This document shows, one piece after another, positions 36,398 through 45,001 of a stretch of DNA of 64,000 nucleotides. Numbering within the stretch: position 1 is the stretch's first letter; every line of letters starts with the position of its first letter. The DNA lies in contig CAZHOR010000005.1 in assembly GCA_964534325.1 (NCBI GenBank), positions 1 to 64,000 on the forward strand. The letters are read 5' to 3'. Under the pieces are notes generated by a model, which worked only from the letters and a program-made list of their open reading frames with translations, had not been told where the DNA came from and ran no database searches. The position numbers and the translations under genes are program-made. Origin of the DNA: JdFR-22 sp964534325 (GTDB taxonomy: Archaea; Halobacteriota; Archaeoglobi; Archaeoglobales; Archaeoglobaceae).

Positions 36398-36485
36398 CCG
36401 GCGAAAAAGGGTTAAACCATTGTGCCGGTTGGAGAGGTGTCACCCCCCGGGACTCCAGACCATTCGGTTCGCCTGAAACATTCCT
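36398..36485 (+). ncRNA. Candidate structured RNA, possibly H/ACA guide-like
   Basis: A GC-rich block in an otherwise AT-rich gap. Terminal stem GGCGAA (36400-36405) with TTCGCC (36468-36473); inner stem GG-U-UGGAG (36428-36434) with CTCCA-GA-CC (36453-36461), with GGTGTCACC inside. Trinucleotide ACA lies at 36478-36480, 16 nt past the inner stem's 3' end, which fits the 14-16 nt rule of H/ACA guides. However, the 5' internal loop is unusually long (about 20 nt). A T-rich tract follows at 36501-36530. No homologue recognised. Confidence 0.3.
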
Positions 36486-36874
36486 CAGAGGTAGCCGATC
36501 TACTTTCTCTTTTCTTTCTATTTTTAAAGTTAAATTCTGATTTTCTCTTTACTTTTTCTATTTCTTAAAGAAGGATTTAGAGGTTCTCTACTAAAACCAT
36601 TATGGACCAGCATGCTTATAGCATGCGAACTGGACCGGAGTTAAAATGTAAAAAAGTTAAAAAGTTTGAGGAACAGTTGAAAGAGTTAAAGGCTATCTTA
36701 TTCTTCTTTCCCGGGTTTTGACCTTCCTCTACCTTTTTCTTTTCCCCATCTCTTACCTTTTTCCTTTTTCATTTCTTAACCCCCTCAGTTTATTCTTTCC
36801 ACTTCTAATTAATCCACTTGCTCTCGAGTTCCAATTATTTGTTGGTGGTTTTGAGAACGATATACTGGATCTTC
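36486..36874. other. AT-rich gap with one GCATGC hairpin
   Basis: No gene. T-rich tracts at 36501-36560 and 36720-36830. A short hairpin GCATGC-TTATA-GCATGC occupies 36610-36626, flanked by GGACC direct repeats (36604-36608 and 36632-36636). Another AT-rich run follows until the DUF2582-like gene. Confidence 0.3.
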
Positions 36875-37090
36875 TTATCTACTCTGTTCATTATGGTTTA
36901 ATGATACAAAGATGCTTCTTCCTTCTCTTCGATACTCTATTTTGTCTTCTCTGGCCAGCCAGCCCAGTGACTGATGAACTATGGTACTATTTTCTTCCAG
37001 TAGTTTGGGTAGCTGTGAGATGGTGACCTCTCTACCATCTTTAAGAACTTCCCAGATCCTCCCCGCAGTTTCTCCAACTTTTTGTTTCAT
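36875..37090 (-). CDS. DUF2582-like winged-helix protein
   Basis: 71 residues. MKQKVGETAGRIWEVLKDG, then VTISQLPKLLEENSTIVHQSLGWLAREDKI and a wing YRREGRSIFVSL match the short winged-helix family DUF2582 as recalled. Small DNA-binding proteins of this kind occur in archaea and bacteria; target unknown. It stands alone. Confidence 0.75.
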   Translation of the reverse strand: MKQKVGETAGRIWEVLKDGREVTISQLPKLLEENSTIVHQSLGWLAREDKIEYRREGRSIFVSLNHNEQSR

Positions 37091-37306
37091 TTCCCCACCA
37101 TCTGGTCAATTGAACCAATCAATTAATAGTTCTCATTTTGTTATTAAAATTTTCGGTGATGTAAAACAGCTCATGGTTGATATGCTCTACTTATATGGGT
37201 TTATATTCGCAGGGAAGCGAGCTTCTAAAAATGATTAAAATGGATAAAGACTTATTACCATGACTGCAACGCTGACGACAAGTCTTTTCCTTTAATCCTG
37301 AACTCA

Positions 37307-38338
37307 TTATATTTTCAAGCCAACTGTGATCGCCAGTGGAGGGTCAATTGCGTCCAGCTTTTTCAAAACCTCTTGAGGGAGATGTCTCACTTCTTTGGAG
37401 TGGGATAGAATTAATTTGCCCTCCAGCACGAATTTGAGCCAATCAGGAGGATTGATCTTGTGATTGCAGAAGACTTCTCCGCTATAAGTTATAAGATAGT
37501 AGTATTTAGCCAGAGTGTATTTAGGGAACCCCCACAAGAATATGTAGCCCAGCGGTGACTCTGCATAGCCTTTATTCCTTATCTCTTGAGTGATCCTGTA
37601 CTGGATTTCCCACCCCCAATTCTTCCTCTTCTCTCCTTCAACGCTCTCCACTATTTCTGAAGCAAATTCTTTAGCTCTAGTAAACTCTCTGGTAGCTATG
37701 GACGCCCATATCTTGCTCATTAATAGATCAAGGGTAGCCTTATCAACGTGAGACCTCGCAGTTTCACTGGCCTTGAAAAGGTTGTAGGCTGTCTCCAGTT
37801 CTGCGGTTGAAAGATTTACCAGCGCTCTGGTCTTCCTGTCAAGACCTTCAGAGAAATGAAGATAATGTAAAGGTGTTAGATCACAGTTGAACTCCTCAAA
37901 GCTGTATTGAGGTAATTGCTTCAACTCTTTGAGGCTCTTTACGTCAGATGAGCCGAGATCTATCCATACCACCTGAAAAAATCTTCTACCCCTGCCCAAC
38001 AATATCAGGCTGTAAGAACTATTCAGCAGAACAACTAAGTGAGGTTTCCTTATTCCTCTCCTCAACCTTCCCACTTGTTTCGACCCCAACATCTTGGTAA
38101 GCGCCATGGCAGACCAACCAACTACTTTTTGGGAGTAAAACGAGAACACAGAAATCAAGGTTAGTATCCTGTACACGCTGGTTTGAGAGGCGGAACCCCT
38201 CGGAAACCTGGTACTCTTTTGGCCTGTGAGGAGAACGAGAACGACCCTGTAAACCGATATATTATTTATTAGTTGTTGGAAAGAGTTTGTCTCCTTCCAA
38301 CGTAGCCCCGGCAGTAGGACACAGGTGGTATGTCCCAA
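37307..38338 (-). CDS. Orphan protein, unknown function
   Basis: Up to 343 residues. The N-terminal start is uncertain; several internal Met could be used. Residues about 30-95 contain a stretch that may be a helix-turn-helix-like region (SASQTSVYRILTLI), followed by a segment with hydrophobic strands (LVVLLNSSYSLILLG) and a long helical C-terminal region. No recognised family. The N-terminal part is less charged than the C-terminal part, so the frame before about residue 80 may not be coding. Confidence 0.5.
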   Translation of the reverse strand: MGHTTCVLLPGLRWKETNSFQQLINNISVYRVVLVLLTGQKSTRFPRGSASQTSVYRILTLISVFSFYSQKVVGWSAMALTKMLGSKQVGRLRRGIRKPHLVVLLNSSYSLILLGRGRRFFQVVWIDLGSSDVKSLKELKQLPQYSFEEFNCDLTPLHYLHFSEGLDRKTRALVNLSTAELETAYNLFKASETARSHVDKATLDLLMSKIWASIATREFTRAKEFASEIVESVEGEKRKNWGWEIQYRITQEIRNKGYAESPLGYIFLWGFPKYTLAKYYYLITYSGEVFCNHKINPPDWLKFVLEGKLILSHSKEVRHLPQEVLKKLDAIDPPLAITVGLKI

Positions 38339-38464
38339 CTCCCATAAACAATTATGTTTTAACCAACTTAAACTTTTCGGTTAGCCTAAAATTATCCTTC
38401 TTTATTAAAAACCTTCTTGAAGACTGAACTCCATTCTAACAAACCCCAAAATAATTTAAGGAAA

Positions 38465-38576
38465 TGCGGGGGGAGGGATTTGAACCCTCGGACCCCTTCG
38501 GGAATGGATATCCCATTCAGACCGCAGATCTCAAATCTTGAGTCCATCGCCTTTGGCCTGTCTCGGCAACCCCCGC
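38465..38576 (-). tRNA. tRNA-Leu (anticodon CAA) with 27-nt intron
   Basis: On the reverse strand acceptor stem GCGGGGG/CCCCCGC, D arm with GCCGAGACAGGCCAAAGGC, anticodon stem ATGGA/TCCAT with loop CTCAAGA, long class II variable arm CCC-GAAG-GGG, T arm GAGGG TTCAAAT CCCTC, discriminator A. An insertion of 27 nt (38510-38536) lies after position 37. The intron start pairs with the anticodon loop (CTCAA with TTGAG), as expected for a bulge-helix-bulge substrate. Confidence 0.94.
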
Positions 38577-38774
38577 ATTAGATGGAATGATCCTTCACCT
38601 AGCAATAAGGCGTATCGAGGCTGAGCTTACATAGGTTGCCTCTATAATGTTTTTTGAAATCGGTATTTAGAATTTATCATGCCTGTTCATTATTTGGTTC
38701 CACTTCGACTTTCAACTTTCGACTTTCGGTTCACATGAAAAGTATTTTTTACATTCGAATTTAGGCAGGCGTAT

Positions 38775-39710
38775 ATGATCGAATTTGAGGGGCGCCTGAT
38801 GGGAGGGGTTAGGAAGTTCCAGCAGGCGCTGGATGATCATTATGCCAGAATGAAGGAAGAAAGGGATTCGCTTTCAGATAAACTCTCCAAGATCCCCACC
38901 TTCACCATAAATGAGGATGGTAAATGGTTCCTTCGGGAGTTGGATGGTAAGAGGGTGGTTGGTGTGGATGGCAGCCAAGTAAAACCTCTAAAGGATATTG
39001 GAGTTCCCTTAGGTGGTATCCAGATAGCCAAGCTCTCCATAGAGCACGGCAATGGCCACCACGACCTGATTCATCGCTCTGCATTTATTGATATGGATGA
39101 GGACGTCAGCTTGGCAAGATTCAAGATGGAAATTAAAGCCTTAATGGAAGAAATGGATGGGAAAAGCCTGCTCTTCTTTGATGGCAGCCTTTCGACCTCA
39201 TTCACTGCTGACTATAACCAGAAATTGAGGCAAGAGTATTCCGGCTTGATCAGCACTCTCATCCAAAAGAGTGAGGAGACTCGAAGTCCTCTTGTGGGTT
39301 ATGTGGACAGAAGTTATGCCAGGGACCTGGCAAAGAGTTTGGGGGTCAACGCATACGATCCCTATCTTCTCTCATCAACCCTTAACTTGATGGAATACAC
39401 TCAGGTATTCAGATCTGAAAAAGATGGACTCTGCTACTCCTATTTGAGGGCAAACCCCAATCAGCCCGTAAGGCTGGAGTATCCTCTATGGATGGAAGAT
39501 ATCCACCACGATATCGTTAAATCGGTGATGGCGGAGTGCATGCTGGGGAGCACCAGAGGGTATCCCTACGTGTTGGAAAGAGCCCACACTTGCTGTCAGA
39601 TCGAAAGGAAGGAGAGAACAGATTTTATGAGAGCGTTCTCTAAGGATACGTCCTTTAAGTGGATGAGCAAGCAGATAGGAGCAGGAACAGGAGCAGGGGT
39701 GAGATATTGA
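38775..39710 (+). CDS. nurA: NurA nuclease
   Basis: 311 residues. A 5'-3' exonuclease that works with HerA at double-strand-break ends. Acidic active-site motifs are visible: Asp65 in VVGVDGSQ, Asp136 in LLFFDGSLS, and VDRSYA. The C-terminal half has YPYVLERAH. The protein ends with a low-complexity Gly tail (IGAGTGAGVRY). It heads the cluster nurA-ORF-herA. No mre11/rad50 in the window. Confidence 0.9.
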   Translation: MIEFEGRLMGGVRKFQQALDDHYARMKEERDSLSDKLSKIPTFTINEDGKWFLRELDGKRVVGVDGSQVKPLKDIGVPLGGIQIAKLSIEHGNGHHDLIHRSAFIDMDEDVSLARFKMEIKALMEEMDGKSLLFFDGSLSTSFTADYNQKLRQEYSGLISTLIQKSEETRSPLVGYVDRSYARDLAKSLGVNAYDPYLLSSTLNLMEYTQVFRSEKDGLCYSYLRANPNQPVRLEYPLWMEDIHHDIVKSVMAECMLGSTRGYPYVLERAHTCCQIERKERTDFMRAFSKDTSFKWMSKQIGAGTGAGVRY

Positions 39711-40201
39711 GCGAGATGAAGGTGTTGAGGGTTTTGAATCACTTGGAGTTCGAAGCTGAGATAGACGCTGATGTAGGGGACATTCTGAGAACAGGGGATA
39801 TCGTCGCCATGGTCACTTCCGTTCATCAGGAGGAGCCTGAGTATATCAGGTATATGGGTGACATGGAGAAGGATGAGGTCAAAAAATTCATGCCGGATAT
39901 CTTCCAGTCCCAGAGAGTTGCCAGATGCCTATCCTTATGCACCGTGGATCTGGGAGATATTAAAAGCACCCCCAGAGTAGGTGACAGGGTTGAGCCGGTA
40001 GCCGATGAAGAGATCAGAGATATTCATTATCAAGATGAGCTTCGGATACCATATCTTATCCCCTTGCTCCAGAAGACGGATATTTCAACGGTTAGAGCCC
40101 TCGTACTCAAATTGATGGACCTCATACCGGAGGAAAAAGACCTCCTGGAGATCCTGCTATCTGAGATCGAGTACAGCAGAATGAGAGGTGCAGAACTATG
40201 A
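39707..40201 (+). CDS. Third component of the nurA-herA cluster, beta-rich
   Basis: 164 residues from TTG 39707 (overlapping the nurA TGA as TTGA), preferred because GGGGTGA lies 6-8 nt upstream; ATG 39716 is the alternative. The N-terminal 100 residues are beta-rich (AEIDADVGDILRTGDIVAMV, EEPEYIRYMG, RVGDRVEPVADEEI) and resemble the HAS-barrel type of domain; the end is helical. It overlaps herA by 4 nt (ATGA). Role as an adaptor of HerA-NurA is inference from position. Confidence 0.7.
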   Translation: MSEMKVLRVLNHLEFEAEIDADVGDILRTGDIVAMVTSVHQEEPEYIRYMGDMEKDEVKKFMPDIFQSQRVARCLSLCTVDLGDIKSTPRVGDRVEPVADEEIRDIHYQDELRIPYLIPLLQKTDISTVRALVLKLMDLIPEEKDLLEILLSEIEYSRMRGAEL

Positions 40202-41766
40202 CCACGAGACCGATCGGACTGGTAAAGGGACCTTCAGAGTCGCATCACGAGTTCAGGTTCATTACTCCCGACAAGACCGCCCTGAAAACGGGTGAATACA
40301 TCTACTACCTCCATAACGATAAAAAGGTCATATGCAGGGTCACCAAGCGTTCACCCTTACGACTCTATCCCGACATCTACTTATCCAAGCCGGAGATAAA
40401 TCCTCAAAAGATAATCCGGGCTCTGGGTATCAATGCCAAAGAATTTGAGCTCTTCGATATCAGGGCAAGCATCATGGGGTATTTCGACTCCAGGATCGGT
40501 TTCATCAACCCCCGCATCCCTCCCAAACCAGGAGAATCCATCTATCTGGCTGAAAGCGATACCATCCAGGAAGTCCTGATGAAGAAAAAAGTGGAAGACA
40601 TCGGCTCAGTAAACGCAGGTAACCTCCTCAACAGAGAAGAGGATGTTCCCGTAGTCCTGGATACTTCATTGGTCACCAGTGAACACATGTGCATTCTGGC
40701 GTCCACGGGCAGCGGTAAAAGCTATCTGTCAGGCGTGCTGGTGGAAGAGCTTCTCAAACCCAATAATTCTGCCGCCGTTCTCATACTGGACCCCCACGGG
40801 GAATACCATACATTGAACGAGATTGAAGGTATTCAGGAGTTCAGAAGCGATGGATACATGCCCAACGTTAAAATCCTGGGCAAGGACGAGATAAAGATAA
40901 GGATTAGCGAGCTGGAATACGATGAGCTAACGGGTATGCTTCCCGATCTCACGGACAGGATGGAAGCCCTTTTCAACAGGGCATTCAGGGAGATGAAGGG
41001 CTCCAAATTCACTGCGAAGAACTTGATCGACAAAATACTGGAGATAGCGGGTGACGACGACGTCTCGGCTAAGGGACTCATATGGAGAATAAATCGTTAC
41101 ATCAGCAACGTGGAAATAGTGGATGATTACGTTCATCTGGAGTTGAAAGACCTCCTTTTGCCGGGTCAGGCCAGCGTTTTGCAGTTAAATGAATTGAGTG
41201 ATCTTGAACAACAGGTACTCACTTCTGTCCTGATGAAGAGGATCCTTAACGCCAGGATAAACGCCGAAAAGGGCTTCAACGGAGAGCAGCTGGATTATCC
41301 GGCTTTTCTGCTGATTGAAGAGGGGCACAGATTCGCTTCCAGAGAAGCCAGGAGCTATAAGGTATTGCGCAACATACTGGCAGAGGGAAGGAAATTCGGG
41401 ATAGGTATCTGCCTCATCAGTCAGCGGCCATCAAAGATAGACCCCGACATACTCAGCCAGTGCATGACCCAGATAATCATGCGAATAGTCAATCCCGCCG
41501 ACCAGGAGAATATCAAGGCGAGTGTGGAGAGCATCGGCAGGGACATGATAGAAGAGCTCCCCGGGCTGACAAAGGGGCAGGCCCTCGTTGCAGGAGTAGC
41601 CATAAACTCTCCAGTCCTGATGAGGGTCAGGGAGAGGCTCACCAGCCACGGAGGAATAAGCAAGAACGCTCCTGAAGAATGGATAAAATGGACCAATACC
41701 TCCGGACAGGAAGAAGTAGAACAGCTTCCCCAACAGAAAAAGCAGAACAAACTATTCTGGGACTGA
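40198..41766 (+). CDS. herA: HerA hexameric DNA translocase
   Basis: 522 residues. N-terminal HAS-barrel domain (about 1-120), FtsK-like ATPase with Walker A ASTGSGKSY (168-176) and Walker B FLLIEEGHRF, sensor SQRPSKIDPDI. HerA pumps DNA to NurA in end resection. Translationally coupled to the previous gene. Length and motifs match the archaeal family. Confidence 0.95.
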   Translation: MTTRPIGLVKGPSESHHEFRFITPDKTALKTGEYIYYLHNDKKVICRVTKRSPLRLYPDIYLSKPEINPQKIIRALGINAKEFELFDIRASIMGYFDSRIGFINPRIPPKPGESIYLAESDTIQEVLMKKKVEDIGSVNAGNLLNREEDVPVVLDTSLVTSEHMCILASTGSGKSYLSGVLVEELLKPNNSAAVLILDPHGEYHTLNEIEGIQEFRSDGYMPNVKILGKDEIKIRISELEYDELTGMLPDLTDRMEALFNRAFREMKGSKFTAKNLIDKILEIAGDDDVSAKGLIWRINRYISNVEIVDDYVHLELKDLLLPGQASVLQLNELSDLEQQVLTSVLMKRILNARINAEKGFNGEQLDYPAFLLIEEGHRFASREARSYKVLRNILAEGRKFGIGICLISQRPSKIDPDILSQCMTQIIMRIVNPADQENIKASVESIGRDMIEELPGLTKGQALVAGVAINSPVLMRVRERLTSHGGISKNAPEEWIKWTNTSGQEEVEQLPQQKKQNKLFWD

Positions 41767-41779
41767 TGTTATAGCGAAA

Positions 41780-42418
41780 ATGAGGCTCGATCATCTGCTG
41801 GTCACCAGGAAGCTGTTCACCACCAGGCAGAAAGCAAAAGAGGCGATAAAACGGGGATATGTTCTTGTTGACGGTGAGGTGGTTACCAGGCCAGCAACAG
41901 AAGTTGAACCCTCATCTAAAGTAGAGCTTGTAGAGGATGAGAAGCCTAAGGGTTACTGGAAGCTCCAGGTGATAGATTCTCAGTGGGACTTGATAAATGA
42001 GGGTGATGTGGTGCTGGACCTGGGCAGCAGCTCCGGTGGGTTCCTCTGCTATGCTTCTCAAAAGGCAGTTAGAGTTTACGGGATCGAGTTCAGCAAGGAC
42101 TTCGAGAGTGAATTGAGGGAGTTAGAGGAGCAGATAGATAATATTCGAATCTTCATAGGGGATGCTTTCACCTTTGACATATCCACACTTGAGCCAGTGG
42201 ACCTCATCCTCAGCGATTTGACTCTGGAGGGGAGTTCAGCCCTTAAAGCGCTCCAGCAATTCATCCCCCTACTCAAACCCGGGGGCAAGATACTCTTCGT
42301 CCACAAAACAGGAATAGAAAAAGACAGTATACCCTTTGAGAGCGCTGACCTAAAGATAATGGACAAAATAGAGTCACAGGAGAAAAAAGAGACCTATTAT
42401 CTCCTGATTAAAGAATAA
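41780..42418 (+). CDS. S4 domain - FtsJ-type RNA methyltransferase (TlyA-like)
   Basis: 212 residues. The S4 RNA-binding domain covers 1-55 (RLDHLLVTRKLFTTRQKAKEAI), followed by a Rossmann methyltransferase with GDVVLDLGSSSGGFL and DLILSDLTLEGSSA. Homologues such as TlyA 2'-O-methylate rRNA ribose; length is shorter than bacterial TlyA (about 270). 14 nt after herA, so probably co-transcribed. Confidence 0.82.
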   Translation: MRLDHLLVTRKLFTTRQKAKEAIKRGYVLVDGEVVTRPATEVEPSSKVELVEDEKPKGYWKLQVIDSQWDLINEGDVVLDLGSSSGGFLCYASQKAVRVYGIEFSKDFESELRELEEQIDNIRIFIGDAFTFDISTLEPVDLILSDLTLEGSSALKALQQFIPLLKPGGKILFVHKTGIEKDSIPFESADLKIMDKIESQEKKETYYLLIKE

Positions 42419-42439
42419 TTAAAGTTAGTCCGTTACAGT

Positions 42440-43102
42440 CTATCTCAGCCCGACCAGTTCTTCTAAGGCTGCTTTGGGATCTTTGGCTTTTACCACGCCG
42501 CTGGCCAGCAGCACTCCTTCAGCGCCGAGGTCCATGGCGGTGACGTAATCTTCGTGCTTGCCTATGCCTGCTCCGCACAACACCTTGACGTCGGGGTTCA
42601 CGCTCTTGGCTGCTTTGACGGAGTTCTCTACGATCTCCGGCTCGGATTTTGATACTGGAATCCCGCTGCCTATGAGCTCGGGAGGCTCCACTGCCACGTA
42701 GTTGGGCCCCATGGCCGCACCAGCCGCTGTAGTAGGTATGTTATTAGTACACAAAACTGACGTCAAATCGAGGTCCTTGAATTTGGTTATGAGGTACTCG
42801 ATATCCGCCAGCCTTAATCTCCTCTCGGAGTGGTTTATCAGGCTGCCTTTTGACCCTATCTCTTTAAGCATTTCCGGGACCAGTCTTCCGGTATTGCTGC
42901 CGAAATCCACTGCATCCACATGCTGAGAATAAACATCAATATTCAAAGAGTTAGTGAACTCCGTTAAGTCCAGCATTGGTGGCGCAATGGCAATATAGTC
43001 ATCTATCTTGTCAGAAGCTTTTTCCACTGCTTTAGCTATTTCATAACCTTTCTTACCGAATCCGGTTTCATATGCCTTGAAATTTATTATAATAACTCCC
43101 AT
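42440..43102 (-). CDS. tpiA: Triosephosphate isomerase (archaeal type)
   Basis: 220 residues from the ATG at 43102 (the longer frame has six extra codons). Substrate Lys in NFKAYE, His in INHSERRLR, catalytic Glu in VAVEPPELIG, phosphate loop GAGIGKHEDY. Short archaeal tetrameric TIM. Interconverts glyceraldehyde-3-P and DHAP. It lies 35 nt downstream of fae-hps on the same strand. Confidence 0.95.
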   Translation of the reverse strand: MGVIIINFKAYETGFGKKGYEIAKAVEKASDKIDDYIAIAPPMLDLTEFTNSLNIDVYSQHVDAVDFGSNTGRLVPEMLKEIGSKGSLINHSERRLRLADIEYLITKFKDLDLTSVLCTNNIPTTAAGAAMGPNYVAVEPPELIGSGIPVSKSEPEIVENSVKAAKSVNPDVKVLCGAGIGKHEDYVTAMDLGAEGVLLASGVVKAKDPKAALEELVGLR

Positions 43103-43137
43103 CCCATTCAACCCCCACAATTAATAAATTAATAAAT

Positions 43138-44334
43138 TTAGAAGTCGGTCATCACCCGGAACTGGTCCACTTCAGACACTCCCATTTTCTGCAGGAATGC
43201 TCTTGCAGACCCTGTGACGTCCTTGGCTCCGGTTATTGCTCTGCCTACCACAAGTATATCAGCACCGGCATTTAGAGCGGTCTCTACCTTGTCCACCCTG
43301 ATACCGCCAGCAACGGCAATGAGGGTATTCTCTCCGCAGGCTTTTCTGACCTCGTCTATGTTGCCCCATGCGCTCTCCTGTGCTTCCTCTACATCTATGG
43401 CTCTGTGCATCTCCACAATGTCCGGCTTTACTTCCAGGCTCTTTATGACCTCCACTGCATCCGGAACGTTGATGGTGTCCATCAAAGAGTAGATGCCTAT
43501 CTTCTCGCACTCCTTGATGAAGTTCTCCATGGTCTTCTTGGGTGCAAGTCCGGAAAAAGCAGCGACGTCTGCGGTAGCATCTCCTGCCATTCTGGCCTCC
43601 ACCGTTCCGGTGTCGAGGGTCTTCAAGTCGGCCAGAACTACTGACTCAGGCCTTATCTGATGGATCTTCTGCACCACTTCCACACCATATCTCTTGATGA
43701 GTGGTGTTCCCGCTTCTATGATCACTGAATCGCTTCTGGGCAAAGATTGGATGATCCCTTCTACTCTTCTCCAGTCTGGAATGTCGAGAGCGACTTCCAG
43801 ATAAGGAGGATTCTTTAAGTTGTTCATTCTAAATCCTATCATAGCATGCATGGCTTTATCCTTCTCCTCTAAAACTTTATCTATACTGGGAAAACTATCC
43901 AGCGCTCTTCTGAGAGCGAGTTTAGCTGCGGCATAATTATACCTGTAGATCCTCTGATAATCCCTACCACGGGGATGGATAAAAACAGAAACTATGACTA
44001 CCAGATCTTCAGCTTCATCCTTAGGAATTATGCCTTCCTCCACTGCATCGGCAATGGCCTTGGCAACAGCACTCTGTGCAGGACCGTAGATCTTTTCCGC
44101 ATCCTCCAGATTTCTGATGGTTACCTTGGGCACGATGAGGGTCAACGGTTTGGTGGGGAGATTCGGTCGGATAACTCCCAGAATAGGTGTATGCCCCATC
44201 TGGGGTTGCGCCATGGAGTTGACAAAAGCATTTCCTGCAGGGCCGTACTTGCTGCCGATGGTCAAATCAATGTGAGCCAGTTCCGGCTCCTCTCCAATAA
44301 GGGCTTCTCCCACTGAATAACTGTGGTCAATCAT
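43138..44334 (-). CDS. fae-hps: Bifunctional Fae-Hps (formaldehyde-activating enzyme/hexulose-6-P synthase)
   Basis: 398 residues. Residues 1-160 are Fae (GSKYGPAGNAFVNSMAQPQMGHTPILGVIRPNLPTKP split by motif), which condenses formaldehyde with tetrahydromethanopterin. Residues 175-398 are Hps, an OMP decarboxylase-like barrel with LADLKTLDTG and VGRAITGAKD. In archaea it is thought to make ribulose-5-P from fructose-6-P plus release of formaldehyde, and so supply ribose where the oxidative pentose path is missing. Overlaps the upstream small gene by 8 nt. Confidence 0.95.
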   Translation of the reverse strand: MIDHSYSVGEALIGEEPELAHIDLTIGSKYGPAGNAFVNSMAQPQMGHTPILGVIRPNLPTKPLTLIVPKVTIRNLEDAEKIYGPAQSAVAKAIADAVEEGIIPKDEAEDLVVIVSVFIHPRGRDYQRIYRYNYAAAKLALRRALDSFPSIDKVLEEKDKAMHAMIGFRMNNLKNPPYLEVALDIPDWRRVEGIIQSLPRSDSVIIEAGTPLIKRYGVEVVQKIHQIRPESVVLADLKTLDTGTVEARMAGDATADVAAFSGLAPKKTMENFIKECEKIGIYSLMDTINVPDAVEVIKSLEVKPDIVEMHRAIDVEEAQESAWGNIDEVRKACGENTLIAVAGGIRVDKVETALNAGADILVVGRAITGAKDVTGSARAFLQKMGVSEVDQFRVMTDF

Positions 44335-44626
44335 AGTGATCTATCTTATACTCGTAACCCATCGTCTGTGCAAACTCCACCAGCTCGCTGTGCTCATGCC
44401 ATATCCTGATGTGAATGAATCCTTTCCTGTCATCCAATCCCATTATCTCCCTCACAAAAGTGGGGAAATCGGGAGTCATTGTTTTATCGTTTCTCAGAAT
44501 ATAATCGAGGTAATCCTTAAGAAAAATTATCCTGCCCTCTTTACCTTTATCCTTAAGCTTCAATTTTAATTTTTTATGGAACACACTTTCTTCCTGATCT
44601 GCCTCCGGTCCGCTCAAAATGATCAC
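44327..44626 (-). CDS. Small conserved-looking protein upstream of fae-hps
   Basis: 99 residues, no Cys cluster, no membrane segment, a Lys/Leu-rich helix (KLKLKLKDKGKEG) near the start and an EHSELVEFAQTMGYEYKIDH end. It overlaps fae-hps by 8 nt, so is translated with it. Not recognised. Confidence 0.55.
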   Translation of the reverse strand: MIILSGPEADQEESVFHKKLKLKLKDKGKEGRIIFLKDYLDYILRNDKTMTPDFPTFVREIMGLDDRKGFIHIRIWHEHSELVEFAQTMGYEYKIDHYD

Positions 44627-44679
44627 CGATGATTCACAAACCGGTTCACTATTAAAATTTTTTTACTTGAGGACAGGGG

Positions 44680-44802
44680 ATGACATTAGTTCCCAGAAAA
44701 CAATTGTTGCATATACAGTCAAGGAGTGATACTCAATCCCATACAAGTGCCCTGACCACGCTTATTGAATGTGTAAAAGTACGAAGAAAAGCCAGGAGAT
44801 AG
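44680..44802 (+). CDS. Possible 40-residue basic protein
   Basis: A frame starting ATG 44680, preceded by GAGG 7 nt upstream and by an AT-rich element ATTAAAATTTTTTT. The product ends ECVKVRRKARR, strongly basic, reminiscent of the end of a nucleic-acid-binding protein or a decayed transposase. No homology assigned. The rest of 44627-45001 shows no gene. Confidence 0.3.
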   Translation: MTLVPRKQLLHIQSRSDTQSHTSALTTLIECVKVRRKARR

Positions 44803-45001
44803 ACTCAATAGACGGTTTATTCCTGTTGATTTCCCGTGATCATGGAGTTGGATCCTTGTCGCTGGTTATTAAAGTAGCTCAGCCTTCAACCGGTTATCAG
44901 ATTACATAAAAGATTTTTTAAAAACAATATTTGTTTATATCATTAATTTATTTATTATTTTTACAACAAGAAATAAATACTGGTAATACCAAATAGTAAT
45001 T

